Source: Lycorma delicatula (Eukaryota; Arthropoda; Insecta; Hemiptera; Fulgoridae). Taken from it: DNA of 64,000 nt. The stretch is taken from NCBI RefSeq assembly GCF_047948215.1, contig NC_134456.1, forward strand, positions 196,118,034 to 196,182,033. The letters are read 5' to 3'. The notes under the pieces were generated by a model. It was not told where the DNA came from. It made no database searches and worked only from the letters and a program-made list of their open reading frames with translations. Positions 1-11,081 of the stretch are shown here, one piece after another. Every line of letters begins with the position of its first letter. The stretch's first letter is position 1. The translations under genes were made by a program, and so were the position numbers.

Positions 1-565
1 TTATATATACATACATGTACTGTAGTCAATTGACTGGATTAATACTAATCTCCATTCCTTTCTGATTTGTTAATCATAAACCTAAAAATAAAATGAATTA
101 ACTTTGTTACAAGGTACGCCAAAAAAAAATCCAATTTCTTTCTTCTATGCTGTTGATAATATCATATATTTATTGAAACTCATATATTTATTGAAGTAGC
201 TTTATTTACATTTGTCACAGATTGTAGTTAGTTTTGTTTCTTTTTATTAAATTTGTCATTACATTGTTGTTAGCGTTTTCTGCTTTTAAAATAGAACAAC
301 AGTCAATTGTTACCAACAAACAATCTTTTTATATCTCTTAATATATTATTGTTTTGATTTAATCTATTAAAATCAATCATAACAAGACTAGTTACTTGAT
401 AAGTAACAATGTTTTATTTAATAAATTATGACTGAAACTGATGTAAGATGAGTGATTTATTAGTTTTACAATGTTTTGTAATTTTATTTACACTTTGTAC
501 TCATTCATTTACTTTTGAGTTATAAGATTACCATGTTACTAAGTTATCAAACATTTATGTTTCAG
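1..565. other. Intron of gene A, no recognised content
   Basis: AT-rich sequence upstream of the first visible gene A exon, ending in a pyrimidine-rich acceptor (TTTCAG at 560-565). No gene, RNA or mobile element was recognised. Confidence 0.6.
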
Positions 566-672
566 AAAATATGCATATAAACCCTATTTCGCTTATATCG
601 ATATATCTTATAAACATGCTTGGGCAATCAAATATATAATGGAAGCCCGGTTTAGTATATCAGATGTATTTG
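566..672 (+). CDS. Gene A penultimate exon
   Basis: Bounded by TTTCAG and GTAAGT. It encodes the extracellular stretch before the second membrane segment (YFAYIDISYK ... SISDVF), aligned without gaps to gene B exon 9 ([10 protein letters not shown] ... DISDVF). Confidence 0.92.
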
Positions 673-3338
673 GTAAGTTATAAAAATTATTTCAATAATT
701 TTTTTTTAGGCTTATAATGGAAATCAAAACACAAGTGCTTTTAATTAAAATCTTTTTTTTTATAAATTAATTACACATGCTGTGATAATAGCATTATGGA
801 TCCTTTTGTGTAGTTTCCGAAGTAGGCATTTTTCAATATTACATTTTTTCTGCAATTATTTTGATGGTTACGACTAATATAAGGCATCAAGTAATGAATG
901 CAAACACCTAGTTCCTGATTATAACTGTAGTGTTTTAGATAAACTCTAGATCAGTTTTCTGTGCTCTTCCAAAAAAAATATTCTTCTACTTTTCTTTTAT
1001 TAATTCCTGCTAGCCAGTTAATATTCTTTAAATGTCATGCTTAATGGGTTACATATTTGTACTTCCAGATTTTATTCTGTTAATATCAGCATCACCAAGG
1101 CCATTTAACTTCATGAGGACTTGTATAAAATCATTTACAAAACTGAATTAGTCTTCAAAAAATGATCTTTTGAATAATAATAATTTTTCTTTAGACATAA
1201 TAATTTTTCCACAATAATTTTTCTTTTTAGACATAAAAAATAAAAATTATAAAATAATCTATTTAATGAATCACAAAATACTTATCTGAATAAATAATTA
1301 AAAATAAATTAAAATTTCATTGCTGGAAATCTTTTAAAGAGTTAGAGTAAAACTAAGAAAGCAAATTGAAAATCACCTCAATTAATGATAACGTTGTTTT
1401 AATGTTGACATTACAACTTTTAAAAACATGTACATCAACATGAAAAAAATTTGGTTGACATTTATATGAAAAATAGATTTGATAAACTTTCTTTCTAAAT
1501 AAGAGGAAATGTGTTGCCATATCAGGTCAAAAGTATGTTCTTTCCTTAGGACATTACTGCATTATTGTTCTGAAAACACCTGCAAAATCTCATGATTTTT
1601 TATTTTAGAAAGTATGTAGTTTTTAGTCTATTTTTTAAATAAAAGTCTAATAAATTTCAGGTGCTCATGAATTACATATTTGTATATTCTCATGCTTATT
1701 TATTCAAGTTTTCTATACATAAAATGGAGACATACTGAAAAAAACTTTTGATTATTTAAGCCCCTATTACTCTTGCTGGGCTATAGAGTTTTACCACAGA
1801 AATCAAGTAGTTTTATTTATCCTCATCTTTTACAATAAAATAATTTATTTACTCTTCCAGTAGTAGGTGTACTGGCATAATTTTGTAAATATACACTCGT
1901 CAGTTTTTTACAGTCAGCTATTTTATTAAATATTAACTTACAACTTTGGTAAAATAATCAAATCTGTACCTGTAAAGATGGTTGATCTTATCTTGGTTAT
2001 CTTGACTGATAGTCCAAAATTGTTTTATTGTGATTTGCCATAGGTTCTACTATCTATTCCTAACAAATTAACTATGAACGACCACTATAACTTGTATCAA
2101 GTAAACCAGCATAAAATAGCCTAGCAAAAAATTACAATTTGCAGTAATGATAGCTTCAATTTATGTTAAATTTCTAGAATTTTTCATGAAATGAGAAAAA
2201 TAATAAAAATTAAATACTGCCAAAAGCGACAAAAATGAAAACCCCTTTTTCAATAGAACCTGGGCTTCACTCAAAATCTATGTTGCAATAGGAAGAAATA
2301 TACTACAGTAATCTTAAGAAATAACATAAAATTTGTATATGTTACAAGCTGAACAAACATATTTCAGACTATATTGCTTAAATAAATCATCTTTGTGAGT
2401 ATTAGGTAAGTTAGTAAACAAAATATTTTAGACCTTATAAAAATTCCATTAGGTCTAAATGATAAAATATTTAAAGAATTTTAAGTAGCACAATTATTTT
2501 GCATCGATCTGTTTTATACTCTTTTCCAAGAACAGATATGATATTTGAAGAATTTATGATTAATAGCAATGTTTTAAAATTTGCTATAAGGGAATATCAT
2601 AATCTATGTATAAACATATCTAGCATTAAACAGAGATTAAGGGAAGGAACAGGTAGTTATTATTCTTATCTTATTTTTCTAATTAGGAAGGTAGTTTGGG
2701 ATTAGAAGAGATATTGATAATGTTTGCTAGTTTTGCTTAGTGAGTGCAATAATTAATAATATTACTAGTTGCTGAGAGCTAATAAATTTCTTCTTTCATA
2801 AGAACCTAATGTTGTGTACAGTAAGAAATTGTAGCTTAAATAATAAAAAAATATTTAACATGAAACTCTGAGGGGAATTTTTGATTTCATCAGAATTCTA
2901 TACTTGTTCATGGACTTTTTTGTTAACATTATAAGTATTTTTTAATTACATTTGATTTATGATGGTCTTGAGATGAATATCCCAAGTTTCCTTACATACA
3001 TCTTGCTATATTTAAGGGTTGAAATCAGATTTAGGCAGATTTATCCACATATTTTTATATGCTAAATGTAAAATATTTCATAAGTTTTACTGTATCTTTC
3101 TTCTGCTTGAAAGATTGTTTGCTAGTGGAGATGATTTTAGAATGACTGTTGTTTAATTAGTTTTATCTATGTAGTTTATATAACTAAATTTTATTTTTCA
3201 GTTGCAATTGGAGGAGTGGCTGGTCTCTTACTGGGTTGTAGTTTGGTTAGTGTAGTTGAAATTTTATACTATCTTGGAAGGTATATTTATGCAGTTTACG
3301 AAGACAGATATCCTAAATTGTATCCTTACATTCCTTAA
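566..3338 (+). CDS. Gene A: pickpocket-type DEG/ENaC sodium channel, 3' end only
   Basis: Last two coding exons of a degenerin/epithelial sodium channel subunit, joined 566-672 and 3202-3338 with the stop TAA at 3336-3338. The second exon encodes the second membrane segment with the pore: [19 protein letters not shown], in which GCS occupies the G/S-x-S selectivity filter. Exon lengths (107 and 137) and phases (enters in phase 2, junction in phase 1) are identical to the last two exons of gene B. By my hand count 33 of 45 residues of the last exon match gene B. An Ala ten residues before the filter sits at what is probably the degenerin site. The family works as trimeric amiloride-sensitive cation channels in the plasma membrane. 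The 5' exons lie to the left of the window. A ppk28-like relationship is possible but cannot be settled from sequence alone. Confidence 0.93.
673..3201 (+). other. Gene A last intron, no recognised content
   Basis: A 2.5 kb AT-rich intron in phase 1 with donor GTAAGT and acceptor TTTTTCAG. No element was recognised. The small open frame at 2499-2705 has no family resemblance. Confidence 0.7.
3202..3338 (+). CDS. Gene A last exon (pore, second membrane segment, C-terminus)
   Basis: Encodes the pore-lining segment with the GCS filter and a short cytoplasmic tail ending KLYPYIP before TAA. It has the same 137-base length as gene B exon 10. Confidence 0.95.
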
Positions 3339-3444
3339 CATGTATCCACATCTTATTAAAAAATGTTGAATTTAATATACTAAAATTTATATTAATTTAA
3401 ATTTATAAGTTATTTATCTTTATTATGTAAAAAAACAAAAACAA

Positions 3445-3450
3445 AATAAA
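3445..3450 (+). promoter_or_regulatory. Probable polyadenylation signal of gene A
   Basis: AATAAA about 107 bases after the gene A stop codon. It is the nearest canonical signal; in such AT-rich DNA the hexamer also occurs by chance. Confidence 0.5.
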
Positions 3451-4675
3451 AACATTCATATTAACCAAAACATCCTTTAATATTTGATAATACATTATCA
3501 AAATTATCTCAGCTGGCTACAGTTGAGATGATTTATCATTGAATCAGATGTAGTGTCATTTGTCAAGATTTTGCTAATCGATATCAGCTTATTTCATTCA
3601 GTGGTATTTTTCTTTACTTTAATGACATTATTCTTAAAATTGTACCACATTCCAAAATTTTATTACTGGAATGTCACTGATAATTTTTTTTATGTGGTGT
3701 AATAGAGAAATTTGGAATTCATGTAATATGGTAAATAAAAACAATGGATTTGCTTGTTATAATTTTTCTTACATATTTTGTTATAATTAACTTTCCTTTC
3801 CTGCTGTTCTTAAATTATTTCATCATGCTTTATATTCTTTCTTTTAATTTTGTACCATCTTTTGTTTGTTTAATTTTGTTGGCTAGAATAACCTTAGTGA
3901 TAATATAGAATAGCCTATATACTGAAATTTGAAATTCCTAATTGCTGACAATGCTAATAACAGTATTTAAAAAATCAAACGTGAAATACTATTATTCTCT
4001 GAAAGTTAATCATTAAGCTTTGATTTTCCTTCAGATTTTAAAAATGAATTTTAATAATGTAATAAAATGTTGTGTCTTAACAGAAAAGTGAATAAAAAGT
4101 AAAGTAATCTAACAACACTCATTTATTTTACTGTTAATATAAAAAGAGTTATTAAGTTTCATTTTCAAAATTACAGGCTAACAAATATAAAATATAAATG
4201 GAATAAAGTGATTCAGTTATTGAAAAAAAAAATTTTAATTACTAATATAGAAAAAGGATGTTATTAAAGGATGTCAATTAATCATTAAATGTTAAAACCA
4301 TTACATTTGTATTAAGATTATAACTTTATATATCTGCCTATAAGAAGGCTTTTTCTTATAATAGTGTAATCTAATAAAATAAGATTTAATTAAAGCTAAA
4401 GTTCTGTAAAACTATAAAACTGTAAAACTATTATAGTTTTTACATTTTTTTAAGATAGAAGTAAAGCGAATAAGATCATCTGCATTTGAAGACAAGGAGA
4501 ACAAATCAGTCTTTCATACCAACTTAACGTGCTGATTGTTCTGCAATAATGTGGAACTATCGGCACATAGGTTGGCACAAAAAACTACTAGTATCCAGCA
4601 AACATTTGGCACAGTATTAGGACGACTGAAAACATTGTCAGTTTGATATAGATGATATTTTATAACCAAAAATAT
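3451..4675. other. Spacer between gene A and a transposon relic
   Basis: AT-rich spacer with no recognised gene or element. Confidence 0.6.
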
Positions 4676-4769
4676 ATACAATGATATTTAATTAAAACAT
4701 TTAGTATCCTAATTAATATTAAAATACAATGATATTTAATTAAAACATTTAGTATCCTAATTAATATTA
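4676..4769. repeat. Perfect 48-base tandem duplication
   Basis: Copy 1 is 4676-4723. Copy 2 starts at 4724 and follows copy 1 to 4769. I saw no mismatch over the shared 46 bases, so the duplication is recent or corrected. Confidence 0.9.
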
Positions 4770-4810
4770 TTATTTTAAAGTACTTTAAATAATTATTTTT
4801 TCTACTCAAT

Positions 4811-6163
4811 TTATTGCTGAATCTTGCAAATTCCGAAGTCGCTATCGTCGGTAGATTCTAAAGAGCTTGTGTCTGATTCTGAACTCACATTTATCACAGA
4901 ATTGTTGATGTCCACATCATATTAATGTTCATCTTCAATGTATTTTTATTCAGTGTTGACAACATGCTTGCAGACATTGCTCCACTCAGCTTCAGTCACT
5001 TTATGAGATTCCTCTTCAGTTAACTTCAGAACGTTCGACATGTTAAAAGTTGTATTTCTTTTAGCTACTCGCCCTTCCACTTGATTCCAAATCATTTAAA
5101 TGGAATTTAAATCAGGGTGATAAGGTGGTAACCATAGAACTGTGTGACCGTAATTTTTGAAGATGCCATCTATTAGAAATTTCTTTGTTTAATTTTATAA
5201 TATCATATAATTCAGTCTTCGTCATAATAGGAGAATAGTTAATTTGTTGTTCGGCTAACCATTTTACCATATCGTTTTTAAAAGAGTTACAATTTGTCTG
5301 CTTTTGTAGCAGAACATTGTGATACGATGCGTTTATATGGTACAATGACTGACCGAGGTGACAAGTTGGGAATACACTTCTACCATAACCATTTCGTGTA
5401 CTTTTCGGAATCCATCGATTTGTGATGATCTCCTTATTTGACTCATACATAAATAAAGCTTTGTTAATGAATACTTTATTACAGCAGCATAATTATTAAT
5501 AGTGAGCCCTTGGATACTGGTGTTTTCAGTCCTTCATGAAGGTTTGTTGTTGTCTACCCACGATTTTGGTGTAGCATGATTACTGTGAATGTAGGTTTCA
5601 TCTGTTTATACAATCGGCCTTCCTTCTTCGCGAAACGGAATTTTTCCGCAGAAATTTCATTCTTTGCATTTTAATGTCATGCCGTTCTATTATTTTTTTC
5701 CGATTGACTTCAGTTTTTATCCATCTAAATCCCATTTTCAATAATATTCTTTTTAAAGATTTTTCTCTCCCTTTGAAATTAAATTTACTTTCGCGGGCTT
5801 TTTGCATAATTCTCTTCACAGTAGAAACACATTTTTCGGTTACATAAAATCTATTTATTAAACGCTTCAAAGCATCCGTGTCAAACCAATCTAAACTGCA
5901 CACAGTACTGGGGCGATTTACACGTTTTCTCGCCGAAACAAACACGGATGGCATCTCATTTCATTTGATTTCTTTTCTGCTATAATTCTTTAGACCGTTC
6001 GTTTTGATACTTTTGTCGCTTGAGCAACCGTACTCAGCAGTTCAGTTTTCCTCACTATTCCAGTTCTGGTACTGTTTTGTAAAAAGAAATTGTATACAAT
6101 GATTACAATTTCCCTTACCTGACTATGATGAACTACTGTACCTTTTCCTTCTGCCATGGGCAT
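4811..6163 (-). pseudogene. Tc1/mariner-like (DDE_3-type) transposase relic
   Basis: Minus-strand transposase broken by stops and frameshifts. From the N-terminus: MPMAEGKG at 6163 downwards, then a helix-turn-helix-like stretch near TVAQATKVSKRTV. Next is an open piece at 5598-5954 (TDALKRLINRFYVTEKCVSTV ... RILLKMGFRWIKT). A broken middle follows, including a TDETYIHSNHA-like motif at the expected first catalytic Asp. Then comes 5112-5450 with NASYHNVLLQKQ (around the second catalytic Asp; here the preceding residue is Ile, not Asp) and MVKWLAEQ. Last is a decayed NDLESSGRASKRNTTFNMSNVLKL tail with an acidic C-terminus. The order matches transposases that are multicopy in aphids and other Hemiptera. 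It cannot make an active enzyme. A sister copy lies at 63240-64000. Confidence 0.82.
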
Positions 6164-6509
6164 TTTAAAAGAAAATAACTGTATCGAAATATTAAAAATT
6201 TAAATGACTGAATTTATGATAAACCCTTAAATGAAAAAAAAACATTCAAATAGTAAAAATAAATCACTAACAGCTATTCACTTCATTACGTAAAATACAC
6301 CGCAATAAATTTTTCTATAATAACCACTTCTAGAACATAATTACAAGCAATGTGTGACATGATTTTTCACAGCGCAATGATTAGAGTAGATTAAAAATGA
6401 GTAATGAAATTCTTAGAATTGCGTGTTGTCTTTACAATTCATAAATAGCACATTAGTTATCTATGATTCATGAATGATTCTACTATTATTAGTTGCTATA
6501 TAACAGGAA

Positions 6510-7310
6510 CTAGCGTACCCCGTCGCGACTTCGCCCACAATATAGATGTAGCTTCACCCGCAATGCTTTTTTAATAGCAAACTTATTTTTTTATAAATAA
6601 ATAAATATTTAATCAACAATATTATGTTTAGATTTTCATTAAATCCTGATAAAACTGTAAATAACATTTTTTATGAAAAATACTGAAGGAATATACGATA
6701 ATGAATTGTTGCTCAAAACTTAAATAAAGGAACAAAAAAAAGGAGGATAATAAAGATGAACAATATTTGTTAGACCAATCTATTTTATGAATGAATTAAA
6801 ATAGTTCAATATAAAAGTCCAATAAAGATAAACAAAAAAATTATTACAATCCCAAATCTAGCATCCCCATCGCGGTTTCGCTCGTGCTTTATGGTTACTT
6901 GCGCTTCCCGACACGATCAAGGGGTCATGGCTCGCTTCGTTCTCCCATCCCGTTTTCTGTTGTTTCCCTTTCCTTTTCCTGTCTCTCTTTCCTTATTTCC
7001 CTATCCCTTTCCTCCTCCCCATTTACCTTTACCCCTCCTCTTTTATTTTTTTCTCTTTTCCCTTTCCATTTCCTTTTCCCCGTTTTCCCTTTTTTATTTT
7101 TCCATTTTTCCCTTTTTAACCTCTTCCCTTTTACCTTTTTCGATTTTTCCTTATTTACCTATTTCCCTTTTTCGATTTTTCCCTTTCTACCTTCTTCTCC
7201 GCACGTAAATCGGTCCAGCAGTTTTTTCAGTCCGATATGTGGACACACATATCGGAAACATTGCAATAGAATCGTAAAATATTTAGTATAGCGTTTCTTG
7301 CTTTTACATC
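6510..7310. repeat. Non-autonomous retroelement-like repeat with a polypyrimidine core
   Basis: GC-richer islands (GTACCCCGTCGCGACTTCGC near 6515; CCCATCGCGGTTTCGCTCG near 6865) sit in AT-rich DNA. The segment ends with an AAATCGGTCCAGCAGTTTTTT motif (7206 on) like the 3' ends of RTE-type LINEs and their SINEs in insects. Positions 6945-7200 are almost pure C/T on the plus strand. An open frame of 135 codons across it is low-complexity Phe/Pro/Ser and not a gene. The family assignment is an inference. Confidence 0.5.
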
Positions 7311-8239
7311 CAACAAATAGCGCTATTATTAAAAAAAAAAAACATTTAAAAAAAACACGAAATTTTATTTTTTTATCGATTTAAACCCCTTAAAATCAAA
7401 ATTTCGCAAAATCCTTTCTTAGTGCACGCCTACTTAAAGATACAGAAGTACCCTGAAAATTTCAATTCTCTACCTATAATGGTTTTGGTTGTACATTGAT
7501 TACGAGTCAGTGAATGAGTTTGGACATTCTCTTTTATATTAATGGAAATTAAAAGAACTCCTAGTAATTAAAATTAAATAAATTGTTTAAAATGTCCTTC
7601 ATCACTACTTACATAATGACCCACTCAATCTAAAATTCTCATAGTAAAAAATTTTATTTTTTTAAATTTAAATTAAAAAAAAATTAAGTTTACGGAAAAC
7701 TTAAAAAATCTGTATTTTGACTTAAGTTTTTTTGCTTTACACCAATTTAATCGGCTACTACTGGAACTCATTAAATATTTTTTTTTTTTTTTACGTTAAA
7801 AATATATCAAACCACAACTTCATCCAACAGTTGGTTTTCGATTAATTTTGGTATAGGTATACATTTTGCCCCTAAGCAGAATTCATGGTAAAATTCTTTG
7901 TTATTCCTAATTTAAAAACAAAGCCTTTTCCGGACTCATGTTTATTATGAACTTTCTTCATTATTTTAAACAGAGAAATACAGCTGTAAAATTTAACGGC
8001 ATTTTTCTGGAGCACTCCACACTCATTCTGTCGCTTTGAGGGCGCACACGATGTATTAATATTACTTATTTGACAGATGTAGTGAATTACCTCATTTCCA
8101 TGCTTTACCTACGCTTTTAATCAACCAATTTCTTTGCATCTGACATCTTCAATTATTTGCTTATATATTCTAATTTTTAATTCAATTTTAATTAAATTAT
8201 TTAAAGTTTAATTTAATATTATTTTATTTAATTTTAATT
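7311..8239. other. Spacer, no recognised gene
   Basis: AT-rich sequence with A and T homopolymer runs. It includes a slightly GC-richer piece near 8010-8060 that I could not assign. Confidence 0.5.
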
Positions 8240-8244
8240 AAATT

Positions 8245-8395
8245 TATTTAATCCTCTTCCTCTTTCACATTTTCCTTCCCCCTTCCTCTTTTCTTTTTTA
8301 TCTTATCCCTTTCCATTTCCTTTTCCCGTTTTTCCTTTTCCCCGTTTTCCCCTTTTATATTTTCCCCTTCTTCCTTTTTACCTTCTTCCCCTTTA
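8245..8395. repeat. Second polypyrimidine tract
   Basis: C/T-rich plus strand made of CCCTTTCCATTTCC and TTCCCCGTTTTCCC-like blocks, also found in the tract at 6945-7200, so the two share an origin. Confidence 0.7.
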
Positions 8396-8399
8396 TATA

Positions 8400-10992
8400 C
8401 AATTTAGAATAAAAATCCACAATTACATATGTTACAGCAAGTTTATGAAACCTGTTTTTTATATATTACCATACCACAAAATACATATAGAAAATGACAA
8501 TGTTTTTAGTTTGCTTGTAACAGAGGCCAGTGCATGCAAAATGCTATTACATTAGGTCCTGCACCAACTTATTTGCTGATACATCTACTAGGATGTGAAT
8601 CAAAGGATGAATTGTGAATGCTTGAGAAACTGGATTACATGTTCTTGATGCAATGTGAAATGAATAAATCTCAGTAAATATCGTCTCAGTACTTAGTGGC
8701 TGGTGATTAATGAATACTGAATCTTATCACTTCAAGAATATAAAATATCTAACTCAAAGCAGGAACAAAGTTGTAATGCTATTGTTTTAATGTGTCAACT
8801 AATCTACACTAACAGAATTACTATTAGAAACAAGAGAAGAAATGAAAAGGATAAAAAAATACACATACTGGAAAAATTATCAAATACATAAAAGAATTTA
8901 TATATTCTTTGATTATGTTGGAATAACATTTATAAAATAGGTTGAAAGAAAACAAATTATCTTGGCCTAAAAGTAAGAATATAATATTATGGCTGAACTA
9001 TTGTTTTACAGAAACTGTTATCATAATATTATATTTAAAAATCCTTTAGAAGATTGTACTCGTGTTGCACTATACACTATACAGTAAACCAGTATACACT
9101 ATACATTAAACCAGAATAGCTAACCACAAAAATTTTTTAAAACTTGTCATTTATAAATTTCTATGTAGATTAATAGTAAACATTTTGAATAAATTTCTCC
9201 AAAATAGCTAATAAAATATCGTAACTAAAATCATTTAAAAAAAAATTTAATCAAATAAGTTGCCAAGTAATTAATAGTAATAGTGAATGTAATAAGTGAC
9301 AACTGAAGGTTGTTTTTATTCTCTATACAATATTAATTGCATAATAAAATACGAAGTTAGTCTTGCAGAATACATTGAAATATATACAGAGTGACCTTTA
9401 TGAAGAATACAACAAACTTTCAGGTCATGTTCTATTAATATGAAAGTAAAGAAAAAAGTTCATATAAACGTAGGTTCAGAAATAGTTCATTAGAGATTGT
9501 TGCCTGATGAAAGATTTTGTCCTAATTTCAGCACCTTTGGTAAAATTAAGTCAGACTGTAATTCTTGGGACCCAAATTAAGTGATAAAATCTGACCTGAA
9601 AAATTAAAAAAAAGTCCTAGAACTGTATTTTAGTAGTTTTTGAGAAATCTGTGGTAAAAGTCAAAAGACTAGGGTTGAAAACACACCTAAGTTATTTTAC
9701 ATTATGTTTGGCATGAAATAAACTTGTAGAGAATTGATTCTGAGTAAAATGATATGAATAAAGTTCATAGAAACTAAATACAAATGTAAGAGAAGTTTTT
9801 TTAAAGAAACATATCAAAATGTGCCAAATTTTAACATTTTATTAAATAAAACAAAAGTTTCATTTGTAATTTCAAAAATTACAAAACAAAAGAATTAAAT
9901 ATTTTAGAAATTGAATATAAGGCAGCAAAGACAGATGCAAACATTTTCAGGGAGGAAATAAATCACAAAATTATCACAATGTTGTGGATAAACTTATTAA
10001 TTCTTACACAGAGTAATGGAATGTGTACCACTAAAAATTCATATCAAGCTTTCATGTCTCACTTTCTGCTTCTTTTTAAAATGGAGCAGTAAATGATGAA
10101 CATAGTGAATGTTTCCATGAAAATGTTTCAGTGATAGAAGTACATAATAGTAAAGAGTGATACTATTTAACTGGAGACACCTGCCGTGGCTGAGTAATGC
10201 TTAATTGTGGGTACGGCCCTGTGAGGAGTGTCTGATGAGGTAGAAGGTTTAGTCAGTAGGGCATAAACATACATACCCACTCTTAGTAACATAATTGCTG
10301 TATTTATCAGTGATATGGAGAGAATTGAAGACATGTTTTGTAAGATAATTTACAAATTTTTAATGGAATTATAATTTTTTGATTACTCAAAAATACTGTA
10401 AGATCAGAAGAATCTAAGTTATGTATTTTCCAGATATGGATGGGACTTTCAGCAGACTTCATCAATTACTCAGAGATGAATCTCAGAGATGAATAATAAT
10501 TTTTATTGTCAAAAATAATTTCTAACACCAATGATAGTATAGAATGTTTATACTGTGTTTGCTGAAGTAAAGATGATAGGCTGGTAAGGTGACCAATCAC
10601 ATCATCAAAATATGGTAATTCTGAATGAATTTTGATGCTCCATAAAAACTGAAAATTTTATTGCACATAGTGATTTTCTTTAGTATTACATACATTATTT
10701 GAATGTTAACTAAATGAAAAGTAAATATTGATCTGTTACAACAATCATACAACCAAGTATTGATCTAAGTATTGCTTTAAATTAAAATCATTAAAATTAA
10801 AAGCTTTTTGAAATTCAGTTGACATTTTTCTGATACAATTATTATCATTTAGATATCTTGTAGCTAAGGAATCCATTTGACATTATGAATTATTTAGCAT
10901 TATGAATTTTTTATACATTTTCTTGTTATATAAAACTGAGTAATGTATTTAAGTTCTATACTTTGTTTTAGTAGAGTGTAACATCATTAATT
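8400..10992. other. Spacer upstream of gene B
   Basis: AT-rich with no coding feature. At 10170-10275 a GC-richer block (GACACCTGCCGTGGCTGAG ... GTTTAGTCAGTAGGGC) looks like a short retroelement fragment of unknown family. Near the gene, TATATAAAA at 10927-10935 is a possible core-promoter element. A TTTGTTTTAG just before 10974 could equally be the acceptor of a non-coding first exon, so the true start of transcription is undecided. Confidence 0.45.
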
Positions 10993-11081
10993 ATGCATCC
11001 ACTCTGGAAGGAGTATTGTACCAAGTCCTCTTTTCATGGTCTCCGTTACGTAGTTGCTGTTGAAAGACCTAAGCTGGAAAG
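10993..11081 (+). CDS. Gene B exon 1 (start, HG motif)
   Basis: Starts at ATG 10993 (MHPLWKEYC) and contains [10 protein letters not shown], the conserved N-terminal His-Gly gating motif. It ends in phase 2 at donor GTTAGT. The start is supported by the matching MHPLWKE start of gene C. Confidence 0.93.

Noticed and set aside
6884..7291. 135-codon plus-strand open frame (and a 105-codon frame overlapping it)
   Set aside because: Almost entirely Phe, Pro, Ser and Leu from a polypyrimidine tract; no domain and no splice context.
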